NCBI RefSeq assembly: GCF_030815145.1
Contig: NZ_JAUSWJ010000001.1
Coordinates: 4,454,501-4,518,500, forward strand
Source of the DNA: Kaistia geumhonensis
GTDB lineage: Bacteria > Pseudomonadota > Alphaproteobacteria > Rhizobiales > Kaistiaceae
Direction: 5' to 3'
Length of the DNA stretch: 64,000 nt
Both the position numbers and the translations under genes were made by a program. The notes beneath the pieces were generated by a model. It was not told where the DNA came from. It saw only the letters and a list, made by a program, of their open reading frames with translations, and did not search any database. Shown here piece by piece: positions 57,218 through 64,000 of the stretch (the first letter of the stretch is position 1; each line of letters opens with the position of its first letter).

Positions 57218-57967
57218 ATGAGCCAACAGGTCGTCGTCATCACGGGTGCTCTCGCCGGCATCGGCCGCGCGACCGCGCTCGCCTTCGCGGACGAGGGTGC
57301 GCAGGTCGTCGTCTCGGGACGCCGCGAGGAGGCGGGCAGCGCGCTTGCCGAGGAGCTGCGCAATCGTGGCGCCGAGGCGGAATTCGTCCGCGCCGATGTC
57401 CGACGCGACGAGGAGATGCGCAACCTCATCGACGTCGCCGTGCAGCGCTTCGGCCATGTCGATGTCGTCGTGAACAATGCCGGCACGGAAGGGCGCCCGG
57501 GTCCGCTCACCGACCAGACGGACGAGAGTGTCGCCGAGGTGTTCGACGCGAATGTTCTCGGCACCATCTTCGGCATGAAGCATGCGCTGCGCGTGATGCT
57601 TCCTCGCGGCAAGGGCAGCATCGTCAATGTTTCGTCGCTGCTCGGTCACCGCGGCATGGGCGGCGTCTCGATCTATACGGCGAGCAAGCACGCGGTCGAA
57701 GGCCTCACCAAGGCGGGCGCGCTGGAGGCGGCGGGCTCGGGCGTACGCGTCAACGCGGTTGCGCCCGGACCGGTCGAGACCGACATGATGAACCGGGTGG
57801 TCGGCAGCGATGCCGCCGCCAAATCGGCCTTCATTTCGGCCGTCCCCCTGCAGCGCGCCGGCACGCCGGAGGAAATCGCTCAGGCCATCGTGTTCCTCGG
57901 TTCGGAGAAGTCGTCTTATGTCACCGGCGCCGTGCTCGACGCTGACGGCGGCTTCGGCGCGCGCTGA
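57218..57967 (+). CDS. SDR-family oxidoreductase (3-oxoacyl-ACP reductase-like)
   Basis: Classical short-chain dehydrogenase of 249 residues with TGALAGIGRATALAFADEG (about 9-27), NNAGTEGRPG (about 86), the catalytic Ser in NVSSLLGHRG and YTASKHAVEGLTK (about 151-163), and the C-terminal SYVTGAVLDADGGF. The Arg pair in SGRREEAGS favours NADP. AGGAG precedes the ATG at 57218. Divergent TetR control is likely. Confidence 0.92.
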   Translation: MSQQVVVITGALAGIGRATALAFADEGAQVVVSGRREEAGSALAEELRNRGAEAEFVRADVRRDEEMRNLIDVAVQRFGHVDVVVNNAGTEGRPGPLTDQTDESVAEVFDANVLGTIFGMKHALRVMLPRGKGSIVNVSSLLGHRGMGGVSIYTASKHAVEGLTKAGALEAAGSGVRVNAVAPGPVETDMMNRVVGSDAAAKSAFISAVPLQRAGTPEEIAQAIVFLGSEKSSYVTGAVLDADGGFGAR

Positions 57968-57979
57968 AGCCGGCTACTC

Positions 57980-59182
57980 TCAAGCCAGGGCGCCGGGCGG
58001 CGACTTGATGACCTGCATGGTCCTGACCAGCCGGTCGGGCCGGCCGAGGAAATAGCCCTGGCCCTTGCCGACGCCGAGCTCGACCAGTGTCTCGAACTCG
58101 CCGCGCGTCTCGATACCCTCGGCGATCAGGATCGCCTGCGTTTCGCGCGCGAACAGCACCATCGCCGACACGAGCGCCCGGCGGGCCGGGTCGGTATCCA
58201 CCGATCGCGTCAGGCTCATGTCGAGCTTGATGCGGTCGGGGGCGAGCCGCAGGATGTGCTGCAGTGTCGAATAGCCGGCGCCGGCATCGTCGATGGCGAC
58301 CCGGATTCCGGACTTGCGCAACGGCGCCAGCGCGTCCGCGAGTTCGTCGTAATTGTCGATGATCGCGTGCTCGGTGATCTCGAGGAGGATCCGTTCGGGC
58401 TGTGCCGGCGCCAGAAGCTCGGCGAGGCGGCCGCTCAGCACGAGGGCCGGCGAGGCGTTGAGCGAGAGATAGAGGTCCTGCGGCATGACCTCGAGTGCAT
58501 TCATCTCGCGTCGCAATACCTCCACTTCGAGATCGACCGAGATCCCGGCAGCTTCGGCGTCGGCGAACCATTCGTTGGGGGGTCTGTAGGGGCTGGGCAG
58601 AAAGCGCACCAGCGCCTCGAGGCCGACAGGCTTGAACGTGCGCAGGTCCCAGATCGGCTGATAGACGCAGGAGAACGCACGATCCTCCAGCGCTTGTCTC
58701 ACCTGGTCGGTCCGCTCGCTGCGCTCCCATTCCTCGCGTGCGTTGTCCGCGACCTGATGGCCGATGACATCCGCGAAAATGCGGATGAAGCCGAGGTCGC
58801 GATCCGAAAGGTCGGTCCTCGGCCGGACGCCCAGGCAGCAGAGCATGCCGATGGCGGTCCCGTCTTCGTCGCGGATCGGGACGCTCAGATGCGACCCGAT
58901 CGGGACCGCGCTGGTGATCGGCATGGCGCGGGCCAGCGGCAGCGCGCTCGTGTCGGGGATGAGTTCAGGCAGGCGGCCTTCCAGGATGTGTCGGCAATAC
59001 ACGTCGTCGAGCGAGCGAATGTCGCCGGGCCTGATCAAATGCTCGAGACCGGGCGCGTCGACTTTCTTGAAAATCGTAAGGTCACCTTTCATTTGCGAGA
59101 TATAGGCGACATCCATCCCAAGATGCTGACGCATCGCCGACAATGCCCGATCGAGAAAGTCTTCGGGCAGGGTGTCCGTCAT
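57980..59182 (-). CDS. GAF-EAL c-di-GMP phosphodiesterase
   Basis: A 400-residue cytoplasmic protein with an N-terminal GAF domain (about 10-160, includes SVPIRDEDGTAIGMLCCLG) and a C-terminal EAL domain (about 170-395). EAL motifs are all kept: LEALVRF (about 198), LNASPA, LEITEH, AIDDAGAGYS, KLDMSL, AEGIET and GQGYFLGRP, so phosphodiesterase activity is likely. No GGDEF or membrane segment. The ATG at 59182 (MTDTLPEDFLDRAL) is used; the frame continues to 59215. Confidence 0.92.
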   Translation of the reverse strand: MTDTLPEDFLDRALSAMRQHLGMDVAYISQMKGDLTIFKKVDAPGLEHLIRPGDIRSLDDVYCRHILEGRLPELIPDTSALPLARAMPITSAVPIGSHLSVPIRDEDGTAIGMLCCLGVRPRTDLSDRDLGFIRIFADVIGHQVADNAREEWERSERTDQVRQALEDRAFSCVYQPIWDLRTFKPVGLEALVRFLPSPYRPPNEWFADAEAAGISVDLEVEVLRREMNALEVMPQDLYLSLNASPALVLSGRLAELLAPAQPERILLEITEHAIIDNYDELADALAPLRKSGIRVAIDDAGAGYSTLQHILRLAPDRIKLDMSLTRSVDTDPARRALVSAMVLFARETQAILIAEGIETRGEFETLVELGVGKGQGYFLGRPDRLVRTMQVIKSPPGALA

Positions 59183-59346
59183 GTTCTGTCGATTCCCGTC
59201 TATTACTCGCAACACGGCGATAGTCGATGGCCACTCCTAATGAATTATGCATCGGGAGAGTTTTTCAAGACTTCCATCTGAACGCGGCCGCATGCCATCC
59301 GTCCGGTCGCTGGCCTTGTCTGCCCGGAGCCTGCGCGGCTTCCGCC

Positions 59347-60513
59347 TCAGCCGTTCTGGCGCCAGCCGTAGAGCCAGTCATATCGGGCGAGCAGCCTTTC
59401 GCCGCCGAGCGCCTTCATCGTCGCGTCGCGGAACGGGGCGGCGAGGGGGCTCATGTGATAGATCGCGCCGCTCTGCCGGGCGGCATCGGCAACGCGCGCG
59501 GCGCGCGGCCGACGTTCCTCTACATAGCGCGCGAGCGCGACTTCGGCCGGCAGATCCGGCCGCAGCAGCATGCGCGTCAGCACCGCGGCATCCTCGATCG
59601 CCATGGCCGCGCCCTGGGCGAGGAAGGGCAGCATGGCATGCGCGGCATCGCCGATCAGCGCCACGCGCCCCTGTTGCCAGGGGCCGCGGGCATCGACGCC
59701 GGCGAGGCACCAGCGCGTCCAGGTGCCGGCCGTCGCGATGAGCGCCGCGAGACCGTCGGCCGCGCCGCGGAAATGGCCGGCGAGGATCCGTGCGTCGCCG
59801 GGCTCGCTCCAGCCTTCGCCTCGCCAGCCTTCCTCGATGATCGCGACGACGTTGATCTCCCTGCCCGCCCTGACGGGGTAGACCACGACATGCTGGCGGT
59901 CGCCGAGAAAGACCGTGACACGGTCGCGCGGGATGGCGGCGGGGGCCTCGTCGGCGGGAATCGTGATGCGCCAGGCGGTGCGTCCGGTCGGCTCGGCCGG
60001 GCCGCCGCCGATATGGGCCCGGATTCGCGAGCGCACGCCGTCGGCGCCGATCAGGACATCGAAGCGGCGCTCCCGGCCACCCGCGGCGATGCGGACCCCG
60101 TCCGCGTCCTCGCCGAGCGGCGCGACATCCGTCGCGGTCTCGATGGTGATGGCAGGATCGGCGCGCGCGGCATCGACGAGGATTGCCTGCAGGTCGGCCC
60201 TGTGCAGAAGCCGGTAGGGCGCGCCATGGCGCTGCGCCGCCGCCGCGAGCGGCAAGGCGACGATTGTCCGGCCGCTGTGCGCGCCGCGCATCTCGATCGC
60301 GAGCGGGCGCGTCGCGACGGCGTCGAGCGCGGGGCCGAGCCCGAGATTGTCGAGGATGCGCCCGGCATTCGGCGAGATCTGGAGCCCGGCGCCGACCTCG
60401 GAGAAGCCGGCGGCGCGCTCGAAGATCGTGACGGGAAAGCCAGCGCGTGCGAGAAGCAGCGCCGCCGTCAGTCCGGCGATGCCGCCTCCGGCGATCGCGA
60501 TGTCGGAAGGCAC
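59347..60513 (-). CDS. FAD-dependent monooxygenase (UbiH/salicylate hydroxylase-like)
   Basis: Class A flavoprotein monooxygenase of 388 residues. The Rossmann motif is IAGGGIAGLTAALLLARAGF (about 7-26), and IGADGVRSRIR (about 154) and LIGDAAHAMLPFLAQGAAMA (about 285-304) are the family fingerprints, the latter binding FAD and substrate-side residues. It starts nine bases after the zinc-finger gene, so they are co-transcribed. The aromatic substrate is not predictable. Confidence 0.9.
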   Translation of the reverse strand: MPSDIAIAGGGIAGLTAALLLARAGFPVTIFERAAGFSEVGAGLQISPNAGRILDNLGLGPALDAVATRPLAIEMRGAHSGRTIVALPLAAAAQRHGAPYRLLHRADLQAILVDAARADPAITIETATDVAPLGEDADGVRIAAGGRERRFDVLIGADGVRSRIRAHIGGGPAEPTGRTAWRITIPADEAPAAIPRDRVTVFLGDRQHVVVYPVRAGREINVVAIIEEGWRGEGWSEPGDARILAGHFRGAADGLAALIATAGTWTRWCLAGVDARGPWQQGRVALIGDAAHAMLPFLAQGAAMAIEDAAVLTRMLLRPDLPAEVALARYVEERRPRAARVADAARQSGAIYHMSPLAAPFRDATMKALGGERLLARYDWLYGWRQNG

Positions 60514-60522
60514 AGCCGCTCG

Positions 60523-60771
60523 TCAGGCCGCCATGGGCTCGACGAAAAGATGGCCGGGCGGAAGCGTGTCGGTGCCGTGCAGGCTCGGATTGTAGCGGTA
60601 GAGCGTCGAGCAATAGGGGCAGACACGCTCGTCGGCCGCGCCGAGATCGATGAAGATGTGCGGGTGGTCGAAGGGCGGCTTGGCGCCGACGCACATGAAT
60701 TCCTTCACGCCGATTTCGATCAGCGCAACGCCGGAATCGTTGTGGAAATGCGGGATGACGTGCTCGGCCAT
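60523..60771 (-). CDS. CHCC zinc-finger protein (NDUFS6-like)
   Basis: An 82-residue protein of the zf-CHCC family, related to the mitochondrial complex I subunit NDUFS6. Ligands are visible as Cys in KEFMCVGAKPP (about 27), the His in PFDHPHIFIDLG (about 38) and the CxxC in RVCPYCSTLYRYN (about 51-54). The ATG at 60771 (MAEHVIPHFHND) is the family start. In Alphaproteobacteria it is usually a small soluble protein of uncertain role. Confidence 0.9.
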   Translation of the reverse strand: MAEHVIPHFHNDSGVALIEIGVKEFMCVGAKPPFDHPHIFIDLGAADERVCPYCSTLYRYNPSLHGTDTLPPGHLFVEPMAA

Positions 60772-60924
60772 GGCGGATTCCGCTCGTTCGACGACAGTGG
60801 GCGCGACACTAGAGCCTCGCGCCGCCGATGAACAGACCGTGATGCCGCGCCGGATGGCGACACCTTGGCGCGGCGATCCGCTTCCGCCATAAGGGCGCAC
60901 CTCTCGCTGCCGCCGGTTTTCCCC

Positions 60925-61683
60925 ATGCTCTCCTTCACGTCCAACGGTCAACGCATCGCCTTTCTCGACGAGGGCGAGGGCAAGCCGATCCTGCTCATCC
61001 ACGGCTTTGCGTCGAACGCGCGGACCAACTGGGTCAATCCGGGCTGGGTCGACACGCTGGTGAAGGCCGGGCGCCGCGTGGTGGCGCTCGACAATCGCGG
61101 CCATGGCGCGAGCGACAAGCCGCATATGGTCGACGCCTATCGTCCCGCCGTGATGGCCGACGATGCGCGCAATCTCCTCGTTCATCTCGGCATCCAGCGC
61201 GCCGACGTGATGGGCTATTCGATGGGCGCGCGCATCGCCGCCTTCCTCGCCCTCGCTCATCCCGAGATGATCCGCACCCTCGTCTTCGGCGGCCTCGGCT
61301 ACGGCATCGTCACCGGCGTCGGCCCCTGGGGTCCCGTGGTGGACGCGCTCGAGACCGATCATCCCGAAGCGCTCACCGATCCCGTCGGCATCATGTTCCG
61401 CAAGTTCGCCGACCAGACGAAGAGCGACCGCGTGGCGCTCGCCGCCTGCATGCGCGCGACGCGCCAGCCGATCCCGGCCGACGACCTCGCCTCGCTGCGC
61501 GTGCCGCTGCTGATCGCGGTCGGCGAGAAGGACGATATCGCCGGCTCGGCGACCGCTCTCGCCGATCTCATTCCTGGCGCCGAGGTGCTCGATATCCCCA
61601 AGCGCGACCACATGCTCGCCGTCGGCGACAAGGTCTACAAGGCAGGCGTGCTCGATTTCCTCGCCCGCCGCGGCCGCGACTGA
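60925..61683 (+). CDS. Alpha/beta hydrolase
   Basis: A 252-residue hydrolase. The oxyanion region is LLIHGFASNARTNW (about 23-36), ALDNRGHGASDKP (about 54) follows, the nucleophile is in GYSMGARIAA (Ser about residue 95), the acid in VGEKDDIAG (about 200) and the His in KRDHMLAVGDK (about 230). The ATG at 60925 is preferred to 60865 by homology. The substrate is unknown. Confidence 0.88.
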   Translation: MLSFTSNGQRIAFLDEGEGKPILLIHGFASNARTNWVNPGWVDTLVKAGRRVVALDNRGHGASDKPHMVDAYRPAVMADDARNLLVHLGIQRADVMGYSMGARIAAFLALAHPEMIRTLVFGGLGYGIVTGVGPWGPVVDALETDHPEALTDPVGIMFRKFADQTKSDRVALAACMRATRQPIPADDLASLRVPLLIAVGEKDDIAGSATALADLIPGAEVLDIPKRDHMLAVGDKVYKAGVLDFLARRGRD

Positions 61684-61808
61684 GCGCCCGATCGCAACCG
61701 GGGCGCTCCGAACGGATTTACCCCCATCGCGCCATTTTGTGGCATCGACGCCTCATGATAAGGTCCCGCGCGAAAAGAGCCGGGACAGGAGCCCGGCAGG
61801 GAGACGCC

Positions 61809-62636
61809 ATGTCGTTCGTCACTTCTCGTCTCGGCAGCGAAGGCCTCGCGAGCTTCGATCCCCTCTGGTCGCGCATGCGCGCCGAGGCGGAGGAGATCAT
61901 GCGGGCCGAGCCGGCCCTGTCGACCTTCATCTATGGCTCGATCCTGTCGCATGACCGGCTCGAATCGGCCGTCGCCCATCGCATCGCGGGGCGTCTCGAT
62001 CATCCCGATCTCTCCGCCGACCTGATCGCGCAGGCCTTCGAGGAGGCCTATGGCGGCGATGTCGCGCTCGCCGCCGCCGTGCGCGTCGACATCCAGGCGG
62101 TGGTCGACCGCGACCCGGCCTGCAACCGCGCCATCGAGCCGGTGCTCTATTTCAAGGGCTTCCACGCCATCCAGACGCATCGCCTCGCCCATTATCTGTG
62201 GCGGCGCGGCCGGCGCGATTTCGCCTACTACCTGCAGAGCCGGTCGTCGGCGGTGTTCCAGGTGGACATCAATCCGGCCGTCCCCATGGGCAAGGGCATC
62301 TTCTTCGATCACGCCACCGACATCGTCATCGGCGAGACGGCGGTGATCGAGGACGACGTCTCGATCCTGCAGGGCGTCACGCTCGGCGGCACCGGCAAGG
62401 AGATCGGCGACCGTCATCCCAAGGTCCGCCACGGCGTCCTGATCGGCGCCGGCGCCAAGGTGCTCGGCAATATCGAGATCGGCCATTGCTCGCGCGTCGC
62501 CGCGGGTTCGGTCGTGCTGCATGCCGTTCCGCCCAACACGACGGTCGCCGGCGTGCCGGCCAAGGTGGTGGGCCGCGCGCCCTGCGCCGAACCGTCGCGC
62601 AGCATGGACCAACTTCTGTCCGGCCAGGGCGAGTAG
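61809..62636 (+). CDS. cysE: Serine O-acetyltransferase
   Basis: First committed enzyme of cysteine synthesis, acetylating serine with acetyl-CoA. The 275-residue protein has an N-terminal helical domain and the left-handed hexapeptide repeats, with DINPAVPMGKGIFFDHATDI (about 152-171, catalytic His), GGTGKEIGDRHPK (about 195) and IGAGAKVLGNIEIG (about 216). The ATG at 61809 is the family start. No cysK is in the window. Confidence 0.94.
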   Translation: MSFVTSRLGSEGLASFDPLWSRMRAEAEEIMRAEPALSTFIYGSILSHDRLESAVAHRIAGRLDHPDLSADLIAQAFEEAYGGDVALAAAVRVDIQAVVDRDPACNRAIEPVLYFKGFHAIQTHRLAHYLWRRGRRDFAYYLQSRSSAVFQVDINPAVPMGKGIFFDHATDIVIGETAVIEDDVSILQGVTLGGTGKEIGDRHPKVRHGVLIGAGAKVLGNIEIGHCSRVAAGSVVLHAVPPNTTVAGVPAKVVGRAPCAEPSRSMDQLLSGQGE

Positions 62637-62732
62637 AAGCAGTCCTTCATATGGTGCCGGAAGCGTCGCACGGGGCGGCGTACCGGGTCGACGTCGCGTT
62701 CTGCGCGGCGCAGCCGTTCCGTTTCCCCGATC

Positions 62733-62960
62733 ATGGAGATCATCGTGGATCGCAAGGAGATCCAGAAGCTCGAGGGCTTCTTCCGCCGCCGCTTCAACAT
62801 GAAGGACATCACCGTCCGCCAGCGTCCGCGCAAGGACGATTCCGCCGAGGTCTATTTCGGCGAGGAGTTCGTGGGCGTGCTGTTCCGCGACGACGAGGAG
62901 GGCGAGCTCTCCTACAACTTCACGATGGCGATCCTCGACATCGACCTCGAAGAGGTGTGA
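62733..62960 (+). CDS. DUF3126 family protein
   Basis: A 75-residue conserved alphaproteobacterial protein, MEIIVDRKEIQKLEGFFRRR, with DSAEVYFGEEFVGVLFRDDE in the middle and an acidic C-terminus (ILDIDLEEV). Often found next to cysE, as here (97 bases downstream). Function unknown. Confidence 0.9.
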   Translation: MEIIVDRKEIQKLEGFFRRRFNMKDITVRQRPRKDDSAEVYFGEEFVGVLFRDDEEGELSYNFTMAILDIDLEEV

Positions 62961-63159
62961 GCGGCGTCCCAAAGCCGGTCACATTTCGTTAACCCTGTCC
63001 CTTAACGGAACAGTAACCATAACGCCGCGGCGCCCTGTGCCGCGGCCGCGCGCGGGAACGGCGGAAACCCCCGCCTTTCCGCCCATCGGACGTCCCGGCA
63101 CGGGCCTTGCCTTGCCAGCCTCGATGTGACTACGGCCACGAGGCTTCGCAGGGGTGCCG

Positions 63160-63492
63160 ATGCCGCTTTCCGTGCAGTTCATGCTTCTCGGCTTCTGCAT
63201 CGCCACCGGCTTCGTCAGCGCGGGCCTCGCAGGCAGTCTCTACCAGCTGGTGACGTCCGAGCCGGCGCGCTTCAGGCTGCTCGGCCCCTCCGTGCCGGCG
63301 GTCTTCCTCACTTTCCTCTTCTGCGCGGTCTCCGGACCGTTCATCATCATGCGCAACGCGATCGCGATGGCGCGCAAGGAAGCCGACATGCTCGTCTGGC
63401 TGCTCGGCAGCGCGCTGATCGCGGGGATGTGGAGCGCCTGCTCCGGCCTGCTGCTGCTCGATTTCGTGCTGGCGGCCCGCGCAGGCCTTTGA
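63160..63492 (+). CDS. Small membrane protein (DUF6949-like)
   Basis: A 110-residue protein with three hydrophobic segments (about 5-27, 42-64, 75-103), starting [20 protein letters not shown]. The ATG at 63160 has GCAGGGG upstream; a GTG at 63154 is in frame. It overlaps the next gene's possible upstream start (ATGA at 63492), which suggests coupling. Function unknown. Confidence 0.75.
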   Translation: MPLSVQFMLLGFCIATGFVSAGLAGSLYQLVTSEPARFRLLGPSVPAVFLTFLFCAVSGPFIIMRNAIAMARKEADMLVWLLGSALIAGMWSACSGLLLLDFVLAARAGL

Positions 63493-63509
63493 TGAAGGAG
63501 ATCGCGGCC

Positions 63510-64000
63510 ATGGCCGTTCACACGCTCGATGGTGTCGCGCCGAGGCTGCCTGCCGAGGGCCGCTTCTGGATCGCCCCCGACGCCCGCGTCATCGGCAATG
63601 TCGAGATCGGCGAGGATGTCGGCATATGGTTCGGCGCCGTGCTGCGCGGCGACAACGAGCCGATCGTCGTCGGCGCCGCGACCAATATCCAGGAACATTC
63701 CGTCCTGCACACCGACATGGGCTTCCCGCTCACCATCGGCGCCGGCTGCACGATCGGCCACCGCGCGATCCTGCATGGCTGCACGGTCGGCGAGAACAGC
63801 CTCATCGGCATGGGGGCGATCGTGCTCAACGGAGCGCGGATCGGCGCCAATTCGCTGGTGGGGGCGGGCGCCCTGGTACCGGAAGGGAAGGAATATCCCG
63901 ACGGATCGCTGATCATCGGGACGCCCGGCCGTGTCGTGCGGACGCTGTCGGACGAGCAGATCGAGCGGCTCAGCCAATCGGCCCGCAGCTATGTCGAGAA
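63510..64000 (+). CDS. Gamma-class carbonic anhydrase family protein, 3' end outside window
   Basis: A left-handed beta-helix protein of the YrdA/CaiE/gamma-carbonic anhydrase group; 163 codons are visible. Family segments are [18 protein letters not shown] (about 20-37), [13 protein letters not shown] (about 41), [11 protein letters not shown] (His ligands, about 62-72) and [13 protein letters not shown] (about 81-93). The ATG at 63510 has GAAGGAG eight bases upstream; an ATG at 63492 is also in frame. The C-terminal helix is cut off by the window end. Confidence 0.92.
   Translation, partial: MAVHTLDGVAPRLPAEGRFWIAPDARVIGNVEIGEDVGIWFGAVLRGDNEPIVVGAATNIQEHSVLHTDMGFPLTIGAGCTIGHRAILHGCTVGENSLIGMGAIVLNGARIGANSLVGAGALVPEGKEYPDGSLIIGTPGRVVRTLSDEQIERLSQSARSYVE

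Overview
This is a 64 kb chromosomal segment of a GC-rich alphaproteobacterium, most likely a member of the Hyphomicrobiales (Rhizobiales). The evidence is a set of families largely restricted to that group: the F1-ATPase inhibitor zeta protein (DUF1476), a BA14K-type secreted protein, a Usg-type protein, DUF3126, DUF6867 inside a liv operon, the CHCC zinc-finger protein, and the purC-purS-purQ-purL-bolA-grxD gene order. Genus cannot be fixed from the sequence alone. Coding density is high, and many neighbours share ATGA start/stop overlaps.

Layout. 1-4.5 kb: a truncated gene, icd, small membrane proteins, an rRNA/tRNA SPOUT methyltransferase and murI. 4.5-8 kb: a compact set of a GT87-like integral-membrane glycosyltransferase facing GtrA, a YdjC/NaxD-like deacetylase and an ArnC/GtrB-like glycosyltransferase, which looks like a lipid-linked amino-sugar pathway. 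8-16.4 kb: a flavin oxidoreductase, a lytic transglycosylase, rpsD, a DMT exporter, purB, a glutathione peroxidase, an aquaporin, an HpcH aldolase and the zeta protein. 16.6-22 kb: the purine synthesis run purC, purS, purQ, purL, then bolA and grxD, interrupted by one antisense VOC-like gene. 22-28 kb: a BA14K protein, ttcA, a zinc alcohol dehydrogenase, rpe, a kinase-like protein and a D-amino-acid dehydrogenase. 28-34.8 kb: a branched-chain amino acid ABC transporter operon (livHMGF, DUF6867, livK-type binding protein) followed by a second, orphan binding protein.

35-40.6 kb holds an MFS transporter, a family-4-type uracil-DNA glycosylase, an L,D-transpeptidase, a PD-(D/E)XK-like protein, an enol-lactonase-like hydrolase and Usg. 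40.6-44.8 kb is the most intriguing system: a four-gene set encoding a circularly permuted ATP-grasp ligase, an alpha-E protein, a transglutaminase-fold protein that has lost its catalytic cysteine, and an Anbu-type proteasome-like peptidase. This combination has been predicted from genome context to make and process peptides, but its substrate is unknown. 45-50.4 kb carries a 2OG-Fe(II) oxygenase, radC, map, a CinA-like protein, a xanthine phosphoribosyltransferase, an acidic small protein and a HemS/ChuX-like protein.

A tRNA-Leu(UAA) gene at 50.9 kb is followed directly by an AT-rich islet with an abortive-infection-type membrane protein. Beyond it lies a region shaped by segmental duplication: a fragment of a PadR tail, a TetR-SDR pair with palindromic operators, and the intact His/Gly-rich PadR regulator. 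The last 9 kb holds an acyl-CoA synthetase-like ligase, a divergent TetR/SDR pair, a GAF-EAL phosphodiesterase, an FAD monooxygenase with a zinc-finger protein, a hydrolase, cysE, DUF3126, a small membrane protein and a gamma-carbonic anhydrase cut by the window end.
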